From: an uncultured Bacilli bacterium | GTDB lineage: Bacteria > Bacillota_I > Bacilli_A > RF39 > UBA660 | Assembly (NCBI GenBank): GCA_934098735.1 | Contig: CAKOOS010000003.1 | Span: 1 to 64,000 of the forward strand | Direction: 5' to 3' | DNA: 64,000 nucleotides | Part shown: piece by piece, positions 1 through 7,841 of the stretch | How positions within the stretch are numbered: the first letter of the stretch is position 1 | Layout: each line of letters opens with the position of its first letter | Notes under the pieces: generated by a model | What the model saw: the letters and a program-made list of their open reading frames with translations, nothing else | Told to the model about the DNA's origin: nothing | Databases searched by the model: none | Position numbers and translations under genes: made by a program

Positions 1-930
1 CATGCTGACTATGTTAAAAACATGATCACTGGTGCTGCACAAATGGATGGTGCTATCCTAGTTGTATCTGCTGCAGACGGTCCAATGCCACAAACTAGAG
101 AACATATTTTATTATCTCGTCAAGTTGGTGTGCCTAAAATTGTTGTTTACATGAACAAATGTGACCAAGTAGATGATCCAGAATTACTAGACTTAGTAGA
201 AATGGAAATTAGAGAATTATTAGGAGAATATGGATATGATTCTGAATGTCCTATTATCCGTGGTAGTGCTTTAAAAGCTCTTGAAGGTGATGAAGCTGCT
301 GCTCAAAGTATCCGTGACTTAATGGCTGCTGTTGATTCTTATATTGATGCTCCAGTTCGTGATACTGATAAACCATTCTTAATGAGTATTGAAGATGTAT
401 TCACAATTTCAGGACGTGGAACAGTTGTTACTGGACGTGTTGAACGTGGACAATTAAAATTAAACGACGAAGTTGAAATCGTTGGTTTAAGACCTACTAA
501 AAAAACAGTTGTTACTGGTATTGAAATGTTTAGAAAATCTCTAGACTATGCACAAGCTGGTGACAATGCTGGATGCTTACTACGTGGTATTGCTCGTGAT
601 GATGTTGAACGTGGACAAGTTTTAGCTAAACCAGGAAGCGTTACACCTCATACTAAATTTAAAGCAAGTGTATACGTACTATCTAAAGACGAAGGAGGAC
701 GTCATACTCCATTCTTCTCAAATTATCGTCCACAATTCTATTTCAGAACTACAGACGTAACAGGTGTTATTGAATTACCTGAAGGAGTAGAAATGGTTAT
801 GCCTGGAGATAATGTTGACATGACTGTTGAATTAATTGCTCCAGTAGCTCTAGAAAACGGAACTAAATTCTCTATCCGTGAAGGTGGAAGAACTGTTGGT
901 GCCGGAGTTGTATCTGAAATTATTAAATAA
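1..930 (+). CDS. tuf: Elongation factor Tu, 5'-truncated by window edge
   Basis: EF-Tu carries aminoacyl-tRNA to the ribosomal A site as a GTP complex in the cytosol. The reading frame is open from base 1 (HADYVKNMITGAAQMDG...), so the gene starts outside the window; the missing part holds the P-loop. What remains has the G4 motif NKCD (near bases 163-174), the SALK G5 motif (near 271), and the two C-terminal beta-barrel domains ending VVSEIIK. About 310 of the usual ~395 residues are present. Codon use is visibly richer in C/G-ending codons than the neighbouring genes, as expected for a very highly expressed gene. A strong terminator follows directly. Identification is certain. Confidence 0.98.
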   Translation, partial: HADYVKNMITGAAQMDGAILVVSAADGPMPQTREHILLSRQVGVPKIVVYMNKCDQVDDPELLDLVEMEIRELLGEYGYDSECPIIRGSALKALEGDEAAAQSIRDLMAAVDSYIDAPVRDTDKPFLMSIEDVFTISGRGTVVTGRVERGQLKLNDEVEIVGLRPTKKTVVTGIEMFRKSLDYAQAGDNAGCLLRGIARDDVERGQVLAKPGSVTPHTKFKASVYVLSKDEGGRHTPFFSNYRPQFYFRTTDVTGVIELPEGVEMVMPGDNVDMTVELIAPVALENGTKFSIREGGRTVGAGVVSEIIK

Positions 931-946
931 TTAAAGATATATGTTA

Positions 947-977
947 AAACAATCTCTATGCTGAGATTGTTTTTTTA
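947..977 (+). terminator. Rho-independent terminator of tuf
   Basis: Perfect 10-bp stem AAACAATCTC / GAGATTGTTT (947-956 and 963-972) with loop TATGCT, running into a T tract. It sits 17 bases after the tuf stop. Confidence 0.92.
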
Positions 978-1007
978 TATTGTCTACATAAGATTTAACA
1001 TAAATAA

Positions 1008-1043
1008 AAAAAGTACTAATAAAATTTCTACTTAGTACTTTTT
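1008..1043 (-). terminator. Terminator of the femX-like gene
   Basis: Stem AAAAAGTACTAA / TTAGTACTTTTT (1008-1019 and 1032-1043) overlapping the stop codon of the leftward gene, with a T run on the minus strand. A/T flanks on both sides make it usable in both directions. Confidence 0.8.
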
Positions 1044-2262
1044 ATTTATTGAATTCTTTAGCAAGTAATCCGTTTTTTAATAATTTGTTATATTCTTTTT
1101 CATCAATTACTAAATCAAATTCTCCGATATATTCATATATATCAGGCTTAAATCCCATCTTAAATCGATTTAATCCATAATATTTATTATCTTTATTAAA
1201 GTCTGCTGTTATTCCATTTAAATCAGCATATTTATAACTATTTTTATAATATTGCAAAATAGCATTATATAAAAAGTAGTTCGGAGCAAAACGAGATAAC
1301 TTTTTATCAAATCCACTAATTTGAATTATTACTCGATTTTGATATTTTATAACTAATGCTCCAGCAACATAAGTTTCTATATCCGTATTGAGATTTTTAG
1401 ATGCTTCAGCAATATCGTTTTTATAAGAAAGTAAAGCTTTATCAGAATTCATTTTGCTATTTAAAATATTTGAATTATTATTAGTAAGTATTTTGTTATT
1501 CAAATAGTTATTAATCATTAATTCTTTATTATATTGGTTCTGAGAATTTATTAAAAATCGTTTATAATCTACTTTTACAAGTAATAAATCAATGTCACTT
1601 GTCTTATCAAAAACATTATAAAAATCATTATAATAAAATTCATCTTTTTTTCTTTTATTTTTAATAAATTCATAAAAAATGTTAAATTTGCTTTGATCAA
1701 CTTTTTCTAAAATAAGTCCTTTTCTATAACCTTTTCTAATTTTATTTCTTGTATTTTTATTAAGTATTTCAGGACAATAGTTGTCTAAATTTACAATAGC
1801 ATTTATTCTAGGAAGTAAAGATTCAAAATTCATATTATTTTTTAATTTTTTGTACCCTAAGTTAATTAAACTATCAATAATTTTATAATTATCATTATAT
1901 TCAAAATTATGAGTTAAGGGATTTAATTTTGAAATAGCTATTTCAGGATTAATTTTTATAAAAGTAAAATTTCTATTTTGATAATATTCTTTTACTTTTT
2001 TTGTAAAATCATTTAATAAATAATAATCAGAATAATCTATTAAAAAACCACGCGGAGAATAGCCATAATAAGAATTGCCAATTTTTTTATATAATATTAA
2101 AGCCGCAGCTTTAATAACATCACTGCCATAAGCAATGAATTCGTATTCGTATCCTTCTTCAGCTTTAATTAATGCATAATTAATTGATTGATGAAAATTA
2201 CCTATAAAATGAGTATTAGAAAATTCTTTAAATTCTGCTAATGACATTTCCCAAATATGCAT
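1042..2262 (-). CDS. FemAB/FemX-family peptidyltransferase
   Basis: Members of this family add amino acids from aminoacyl-tRNA to the peptidoglycan stem peptide or lipid II, building the interpeptide bridge on the inner membrane face. The 406-residue length and overall pattern fit: N-terminal GNAT-like half with the YYGYSPRGFLIDY stretch (near residues 65-77), FIKINPE near 100, a basic KNTRNKIRKGYRKGL stretch typical of the Fem core, and a C-terminal second GNAT half with YLFYNAILQYY-like and GLNRFKMGF motifs. The start ATG at 2262 is preceded by a strong GGAGGTGA site. The gene stands alone, convergent with tuf. Which residue it adds cannot be told from sequence. Family is confident, specific function is not. 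Confidence 0.85.
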   Translation of the reverse strand: MHIWEMSLAEFKEFSNTHFIGNFHQSINYALIKAEEGYEYEFIAYGSDVIKAAALILYKKIGNSYYGYSPRGFLIDYSDYYLLNDFTKKVKEYYQNRNFTFIKINPEIAISKLNPLTHNFEYNDNYKIIDSLINLGYKKLKNNMNFESLLPRINAIVNLDNYCPEILNKNTRNKIRKGYRKGLILEKVDQSKFNIFYEFIKNKRKKDEFYYNDFYNVFDKTSDIDLLLVKVDYKRFLINSQNQYNKELMINNYLNNKILTNNNSNILNSKMNSDKALLSYKNDIAEASKNLNTDIETYVAGALVIKYQNRVIIQISGFDKKLSRFAPNYFLYNAILQYYKNSYKYADLNGITADFNKDNKYYGLNRFKMGFKPDIYEYIGEFDLVIDEKEYNKLLKNGLLAKEFNK

Positions 2263-2325
2263 AAAATCACCTCCATCGATAAGATAACATTATAACATAA
2301 ATTGTTGGTAAAATCTATAAAATGA

Positions 2326-2355
2326 TTGACTTATTTCCACGAGATTTTGTATAAT
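2326..2355 (+). promoter_or_regulatory. Sigma-A promoter for the DUF308 gene
   Basis: TTGACT (2326-2331), 18-bp spacer, TATAAT (2350-2355), placed 20 bases before the coding start. Confidence 0.75.
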
Positions 2356-2374
2356 AATAATAGGTGATGTAAAA

Positions 2375-2953
2375 TTGGCAAGTAGCTTTAAAAACAGTAT
2401 AGAAAATATGTACAATAGAATGATTGCTTACTCTATAGTTACAGCATTAGCAACCGTAATAGTAGGTATAGTATTATTACTTTTACCAGAAGCAACTAAT
2501 AAAGTTGTAGGGGTTGCATCAGGAATAATATTTCTATTAGCTGGTATAAATTCAATATACAAATATTTTCATCGTGATGGAGCAAAGATATATTCGTTAA
2601 ATTTAATTTTTGGAGTATTATATGCAATATTAGGTGTAGTAATAATTCTATATCCTTTCACTGTAGTTGAATTTGTTACAGTATGTCTTGGACTTTATAT
2701 GATTATAAATGGTGCTAGTAAAATAAATTACGCTTTATGGTTAAAAAGAGGAACAGAAGATTCTTGGCTTATTACATTAGCAACTGGAATTTTAGTTATT
2801 GTTGTAGGAATTTTAGTTATCTTTAATCCTTTTGCAAGCTTAACAATTACAAAACTAGTCGGAGCATTTTTGATAATAACTGGAATATTAGATTTTATGG
2901 ATACAATCTTATTCAAAAGTAGAAGTAAAGAAATAATGGAAATATTTTGGTAA
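2375..2953 (+). CDS. DUF308 / HdeD-like membrane protein, TTG start
   Basis: A 192-residue protein made almost entirely of hydrophobic helices, six by eye, arranged as repeated pairs ending in short turns (for example VGIVLLLLPEATNKVVG, then LGVVIILYPFTVVEFV, then VGILVIFNPFASLTITK). This repeated xxGIxLLxxP pattern is the hallmark of the DUF308/HdeD family. HdeD is linked to acid resistance in enterobacteria; in Bacillota the role is unknown. The start is TTG at 2375, chosen because AGGTGAT (2362-2368) lies at good distance and the first ATG falls 12 codons later without a ribosome site. It has its own promoter and terminator, so it is monocistronic. Confidence 0.82.
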   Translation: MASSFKNSIENMYNRMIAYSIVTALATVIVGIVLLLLPEATNKVVGVASGIIFLLAGINSIYKYFHRDGAKIYSLNLIFGVLYAILGVVIILYPFTVVEFVTVCLGLYMIINGASKINYALWLKRGTEDSWLITLATGILVIVVGILVIFNPFASLTITKLVGAFLIITGILDFMDTILFKSRSKEIMEIFW

Positions 2954-2966
2954 ATAAGTAAAGTCA

Positions 2967-2995
2967 AAAGTAAAACAAATCGTTTTGCTTTTTAA
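2967..2995 (+). terminator. Terminator after the DUF308 gene
   Basis: Stem AAAGTAAAAC / GTTTTGCTTT (about 2967-2976 and 2982-2991), with one G-T pair, followed by a T run. Confidence 0.7.
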
Positions 2996-3040
2996 ATGTC
3001 TAAATTTTTGATATACTATTTAATGAAAGAAGGTGTCATT

Positions 3041-4273
3041 ATGCTAATAAAAAATATTTATGCTAGAGAAATACTGGATAGTCGTGGAAACCCTACGATT
3101 GAAGTAGACATGACTTTGGATAATGGAGTAAAATGTACAGCTAGTGTTCCAAGTGGAGCGTCAACAGGTAAAAGAGAAGCCTTAGAGTTAAGAGATAATG
3201 ACATGAAAAGATACGAAGGAAAAGGTGTCTTGAAGGCTGTTGCAAACGTAAATAATATAATAAGACCAGCTTTGCTAGGAAAAAAAGCGGATCAATTATA
3301 TATTGATAATATTCTTTTAGAACTAGATGGAACTGCGAACAAAAGTAAATTAGGTGCCAATGCAATTTTAGCAGTATCATTAGCTTGTTTAAAATGTTTA
3401 GCTAAATCAAGCAATAAAGAACTTTATGAATATGTTTCTTCAAAAAGTGTTTCGATGCCAATTCCTATGATAAATATAATTAATGGTGGAGCTCATGCTG
3501 TAAATAATATAGATATTCAAGAATTTATGATTATGCCAGTTGTAAAAGGTATGAAAGAAAGAATAAGAGTAGCTTCTGAAATATTTCACCAATTGAAACA
3601 CCTTTTAGTTATTAATAACTATGCTGTCGGAGTTGGTGATGAAGGAGGATTTGCTCCAAATTTAGACAATAATGCTATGGCTTTAGAATTTATAATGGAA
3701 GCTATAAAGAAAGCTGGCTATAAACCTGGCGAGGAAGTATTTATTGCCCTAGATATTGCAGCAAGTGAACTATATGATGAAAGTACAAATAAATATAAAT
3801 TAGATGGACGAGAATTTACTAGTGATGAATTAATCAGATACTACGAAAAACTTATAAATACATACCCAATACTAAGTATTGAAGATCCTTTTGATGAAGA
3901 TGATTTTGATAGTTTAGCAAAATTTACTAAATTAGTTGGCAAAAGAATAATGGTAGTAGGAGACGATTATTTCGTAACAAATGAAAAATATTTGCAAAAG
4001 GGTATTGAAATGCAAGCTGGAAATGCTGTTTTATTAAAAGCTAATCAAATAGGTACAATAAGTGAAATGACTAAAACAATTATGCTTGCTAAAAAGAATA
4101 ATTATAAAACAATTATTTCTCATCGAAGTGGAGAAACAGAAGATACATTTATAGCAGATTTAGCTGTTGGTATGGCTATCCCTTTTATAAAAACAGGCTC
4201 TATGTGCAGAGGAGAGAGGATAGCAAAATATAATCGTTTAATTAGAATTGAAGAAAAGTTAAATAAAAGCTAG
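3041..4273 (+). CDS. eno: Enolase
   Basis: Converts 2-phosphoglycerate to phosphoenolpyruvate in glycolysis. The start is taken at ATG 3041 (MLIKNIYAREILDSRGNP) because GAAAGAAGG lies just upstream; an in-frame ATG at 2996 has no such site and would add 15 residues absent from the family. This gives 410 residues against the usual ~430. Catalytic features are all visible: SGASTGKREALELRD, Mg ligands in ALDIAASE, SIEDPFDED and VGDDYF, the base Lys in LLKANQIGT, the GDEGGFAPN loop and SHRSGETED. The EDPF form instead of EDGL and GSMCRGERIAKYNRL instead of the common GSLSRTDR motif make it a divergent copy; I cannot tell whether a second enolase exists elsewhere. Convincing as an active enolase. 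Confidence 0.95.
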   Translation: MLIKNIYAREILDSRGNPTIEVDMTLDNGVKCTASVPSGASTGKREALELRDNDMKRYEGKGVLKAVANVNNIIRPALLGKKADQLYIDNILLELDGTANKSKLGANAILAVSLACLKCLAKSSNKELYEYVSSKSVSMPIPMINIINGGAHAVNNIDIQEFMIMPVVKGMKERIRVASEIFHQLKHLLVINNYAVGVGDEGGFAPNLDNNAMALEFIMEAIKKAGYKPGEEVFIALDIAASELYDESTNKYKLDGREFTSDELIRYYEKLINTYPILSIEDPFDEDDFDSLAKFTKLVGKRIMVVGDDYFVTNEKYLQKGIEMQAGNAVLLKANQIGTISEMTKTIMLAKKNNYKTIISHRSGETEDTFIADLAVGMAIPFIKTGSMCRGERIAKYNRLIRIEEKLNKS

Positions 4274-4289
4274 TTATTTAACTTTTTTT
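4256..4289 (+). terminator. Terminator of eno
   Basis: Stem AAGTTAAATAA / TTATTTAACTT (4256-4266 and 4274-4284) overlapping the eno stop, then a T tract. Confidence 0.88.
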
Positions 4290-4326
4290 ATTCTATAATA
4301 TTATAAGAATAGGAGTGATAAGCAAG

Positions 4327-7300
4327 ATGAAAAAAATTGTTGATGGAAATGGAGCATGTAGTAAAGTAGCCTATTATTTTAGTGAAGTATGTAGTATATA
4401 TCCTATAACACCATCAAGTCCAATGGCATCTAATATAGATAATTTAACTAACACGAATCTCTTAAATCTTTATGGATCAAAGCCCACAATAATTGAAATG
4501 CAGTCAGAAGCGGGAGCTGCAGGAGCTATGCATGGAGCTTTACTATCTGGAAGTCTTGCATCAACATTTACGGCAAGTCAAGGATTACTTTTAATGATTC
4601 CTAATATGTATAAAATTGCTGGAGAAATGTTACCTGCAGTTATCCATGTTGCCGCTAGAAGTTTAGCTACTCATGCTTTATCAATTTTTGGGGATCATCA
4701 AGATATTTATGCTACCAGAGCAACTGGTTTTTGTATACTAGCATCATCGAGCGTTTTTGATTCACAAAATTTAGCAGCTGTAGCTCATTTGTCAGCAATT
4801 AAAGGAATCTTACCATTTTTACATTTTTTTGATGGATTTAGAACAAGCCATGAACTTAATACAATTGAAGAAATTCCAGAAAGTAAACTTCTTTCTTTAA
4901 TAGATCATGAAAAAATTAAAAAATATAAAGAAAGATGTTTAAATGTAAATAAAAAAATTCAATATGGTATGGCCCAAAACGAAGATATTTATTTTGGATG
5001 TACGGAAGCTAGAAATAAATATTATGATGCTATGCCAGATATTGTAAACGAAGAGATGTCTAAAATAAATGAAATAATGAATACAAATTATAAGCCATTT
5101 AATTACTTTGGAGATAAAAATGCTAAAAATGTTATAGTAGCTATGGGAAGTGTAACATCAACCATAAAAGAAGTTGTAGAAAAATTAAAAGATGTCGGTT
5201 TAATCGAAGTTCATTTATACAGACCTTTTAGTAAAAAATATTTTTTAAATGTTTTACCAAAAAGTGTAACGAAAATTGCAGTTTTAGATCGAACAAAAGA
5301 AGCTGGAGCAACCGGAGAACCACTATATTTAGATGTATGTAGCATTTTACAAGAAACTAATATTAAAGTATACGGAGGAAGATATGGGCTATCTAGTAAA
5401 AACACTACTCCAGATGAAATTTATAGTGTATTTAAAATGCTAGATGAAAATCCTCGTCATAATTTTACAATTGGCATTAATGATGACGTAACACATTTAA
5501 GTTTGCCAAAAGAAAATATAAAAATAGAAAATAACTTAAAAGAAATAAAAGTTGTTGGATTTGGTAGTGATGGTATGGTAAGTGCTAGTAAAGATTTACT
5601 AAAAATATTGCACACTAGTAAAAACTTATATGTCCAAGGCTATTTTGAATATGATTCTAAAAAAAGTGGCGGAGTTACTATATCTCATTTAAGATATGGA
5701 AATAAAAGTATTGATGAACCATATTATGTTACACATCCGGATATTGTTGTTGTAACTAAAGATATTTACTTTAGAATGTTCGATATAGTAAATAATATAA
5801 ATGAAAATGGTATTTTGCTTATAAATACAATAAAAAATGAAAATGAATTAATTAAACTTTTGCCAACAAAAGTAAAAAATATTATTTATCAAAAAAATAT
5901 TAAAGTATACTACATAGATGCTGAAAATATTGCTAGCCTACATAATTTAAAAGGTAAGATTAGTAAAATAATGGAATATTTAATACTTAATTTACTAAAT
6001 GTAGAAGATGCAAACATTTTACTTGAAAAAAGTATTAAAGATACCTTTTTAACTAAGGGAGAAGATATTGTTGAAAATAATATTAAAGCTATTAAAGATT
6101 CATTAGATAATATCAAAGAATTAAAAATAACAAAAGAATATGATGAAACAATAAGTATTGTAGAAAATAATATAATTAATTTAATTAATGCTAGAAAAGG
6201 AAATGAAATTCCTGTTAGTATGTTATTAGATTATGCAAATGGAAGCTTTCCTGGAGGAACTACAAAATATGAAAAAAGAAATATATCTAATGTTGTTCCC
6301 AAATGGTTAAAAGAAAATTGTATAGAATGTGGAATGTGTGTTTTATCTTGTCCGCATGCTGTTATTAGATCTTTTATAACAGAAGATGATGGTATTCCTT
6401 GTCTTGGAGAAGAAAATTTAAAATATACCGTAAAAATAAGTGAAGAAGACTGTACTGGCTGCGGTGTTTGTGCAAATGTTTGTCCAGGTAAAATGGGACA
6501 AAAAGCTTTAGAAATGACTCAAACAACACAAAAAATAGGAATTGATTTTGATAAAATTAAAAATGTAAAACAACTTCCTCATACAACTATTAAAGGAGTT
6601 GCTTTAGAAAAACCTTTGTTTTCATTTTCAGGTGCTTGTGCTGGATGTGGAGAAACGCCTTACATCAAATTATTAACACAACTTTTTGGAGAAAAATTAG
6701 TTATTGCTAATGCAACTGGTTGTTCCAGCATTTATGGAGGATCAGTTCCTTCAACTCCTTATGAAATACCTTGGGCTAATTCCTTGTTCGAAGATAATGC
6801 TGAGTTTGCTATGGGAATTAATACATCATTTATACAAAAAAGAAATAGAATTGAAAATATAATGAAAGAAACAATGAACTCTGTTGATGAAGAAATAAAA
6901 GATTTATATGTTAAATGGATGGATAATAAGAATGATTATAAAATAACAAAAGAAGTGCAAGAAAGGTTAAAAGATCAATTAATTCCAAATGACTTAAAAG
7001 ATCTTTTAGATTATATTCCTGCTAGAAGCGTATGGGCAGTCGGTGGAGATGGCTGGGCTTATGATATTGGATATGGTGGATTGGATCACGTACTTCATTC
7101 TAACCAAAATATAAAAATTTTAGTCCTTGATACAGAAGTATATTCAAATACCGGTGGTCAAGCAAGTAAATCTACGAAACTAGGAGCTGTAGCAGAATTT
7201 GCTAACTTTGGAAAACGGACTCCGAAAAAAGACTTATTTAAAATAGCTACCTGTATACCAAATTGCTATGTAGCTAGCATTTCTATGGGAGCAAATATGA

Positions 7301-7653
7301 TGCAAGCAATAAAAGCATTAAATGAAGCAGAAGCTCATGATGGACCAGCAATAGTTATAGCTTATTCCCCATGTATAGAACATGGTATAAAAAAAGGAAT
7401 GGGTACAAGTATGCAAGAAGAAAAATTAGCAGTGCAATGTGGATATACAATTTTAATGCGTCATGATAAGGAGACCATTATTGATTCTAAAGAACCAGAC
7501 TTTTCAAAATATGAAGAATTTTTAAATAATGAAATAAGATTTAATGCTTTAAAAATTAAAAATGAAAAATTTGCTAATGAAATACTTGAAAAGCAAAAAG
7601 AAATAGCAATAAATAGATATAATTATTATAGAAAAATAAGTGCTAATAACTAG
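4327..7653 (+). CDS. nifJ: Pyruvate:ferredoxin (flavodoxin) oxidoreductase, single-chain
   Basis: Oxidatively decarboxylates pyruvate to acetyl-CoA and CO2 and passes electrons to ferredoxin; it is the anaerobic replacement for pyruvate dehydrogenase. About 1108 residues, close to the ~1170 of fused homodimeric PFORs. Domain order: N-terminal domain (YPITPSSPMA near residue 20), transketolase-like middle part, a two-cluster ferredoxin domain with CIECGMCVLSC (from residue 665) and CTGCGVCANVC (from 709), then the TPP domain with CAGCGETPY, GDGWAYDIGYGGLDHV (near 907) and DTEVYSNTGGQ. The start is ATG 4327, since AGGAG (4310-4314) is well spaced for it; the GTG at 4315 is too close. It has its own terminator. 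Strong evidence for strictly fermentative, oxygen-sensitive metabolism. Confidence 0.97.
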   Translation: MKKIVDGNGACSKVAYYFSEVCSIYPITPSSPMASNIDNLTNTNLLNLYGSKPTIIEMQSEAGAAGAMHGALLSGSLASTFTASQGLLLMIPNMYKIAGEMLPAVIHVAARSLATHALSIFGDHQDIYATRATGFCILASSSVFDSQNLAAVAHLSAIKGILPFLHFFDGFRTSHELNTIEEIPESKLLSLIDHEKIKKYKERCLNVNKKIQYGMAQNEDIYFGCTEARNKYYDAMPDIVNEEMSKINEIMNTNYKPFNYFGDKNAKNVIVAMGSVTSTIKEVVEKLKDVGLIEVHLYRPFSKKYFLNVLPKSVTKIAVLDRTKEAGATGEPLYLDVCSILQETNIKVYGGRYGLSSKNTTPDEIYSVFKMLDENPRHNFTIGINDDVTHLSLPKENIKIENNLKEIKVVGFGSDGMVSASKDLLKILHTSKNLYVQGYFEYDSKKSGGVTISHLRYGNKSIDEPYYVTHPDIVVVTKDIYFRMFDIVNNINENGILLINTIKNENELIKLLPTKVKNIIYQKNIKVYYIDAENIASLHNLKGKISKIMEYLILNLLNVEDANILLEKSIKDTFLTKGEDIVENNIKAIKDSLDNIKELKITKEYDETISIVENNIINLINARKGNEIPVSMLLDYANGSFPGGTTKYEKRNISNVVPKWLKENCIECGMCVLSCPHAVIRSFITEDDGIPCLGEENLKYTVKISEEDCTGCGVCANVCPGKMGQKALEMTQTTQKIGIDFDKIKNVKQLPHTTIKGVALEKPLFSFSGACAGCGETPYIKLLTQLFGEKLVIANATGCSSIYGGSVPSTPYEIPWANSLFEDNAEFAMGINTSFIQKRNRIENIMKETMNSVDEEIKDLYVKWMDNKNDYKITKEVQERLKDQLIPNDLKDLLDYIPARSVWAVGGDGWAYDIGYGGLDHVLHSNQNIKILVLDTEVYSNTGGQASKSTKLGAVAEFANFGKRTPKKDLFKIATCIPNCYVASISMGANMMQAIKALNEAEAHDGPAIVIAYSPCIEHGIKKGMGTSMQEEKLAVQCGYTILMRHDKETIIDSKEPDFSKYEEFLNNEIRFNALKIKNEKFANEILEKQKEIAINRYNYYRKISANN

Positions 7654-7662
7654 CACTTTTTT
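7638..7662 (+). terminator. Terminator of the PFOR gene
   Basis: Stem AAGTGCTA / TAGCACTT (7638-7645 and 7651-7658) followed by TTTTTT; overlaps the stop codon. Confidence 0.85.
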
Positions 7663-7666
7663 CATC

Positions 7667-7764
7667 AAAAAAATACGGAGATCCTTATGGATCTCCAAAA
7701 GAATAAAAAGGGGTTGACTAGTGTGATACTAGCACCAATTCGCCTTCTTTAAGTGAATTGGTGA
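7667..7764 (-). ncRNA. Candidate small RNA with C-rich linker (sRNA-1)
   Basis: Read on the minus strand, a strong promoter leads into about 98 bases with a tidy fold: hairpin 1 CACCAATTC / GAATTGGTG (plus positions 7755-7763 and 7733-7741), hairpin 2 CTAGT / ACTAG (7728-7732 and 7718-7722), an unpaired stretch UCAACCCCUUUUUAUUCUUUU, then a perfect terminator GGAGATCC / GGATCTCC (plus 7677-7684 and 7689-7696) and a U run. There is no open reading frame. The CCCCUUU run could pair with GGGG-type ribosome binding sites. The same architecture recurs at 11496-11600. I recognise no named family. Confidence 0.65.
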
Positions 7765-7769
7765 TTATT

Positions 7770-7798
7770 ATCTTAATCGAATTTAACTAATTTGTCAA
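7770..7798 (-). promoter_or_regulatory. Promoter of sRNA-1
   Basis: On the minus strand TTGACA (plus 7793-7798), 17-bp spacer, TAAGAT (plus 7770-7775). Predicted transcription start is near 7763-7765, at the foot of hairpin 1. Confidence 0.72.
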
Positions 7799-7841
7799 GC
7801 AATTTTTATTACATTTTGTTATAATTATTATGGAGGTTTAA

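Noticed and set aside
3041..4273. Archaeal or eukaryotic origin of enolase from its EDPF motif
   Set aside because: EDPF also occurs in bacterial enolases as far as I recall, and the rest of the sequence is bacterial in type; no transfer can be claimed by eye.
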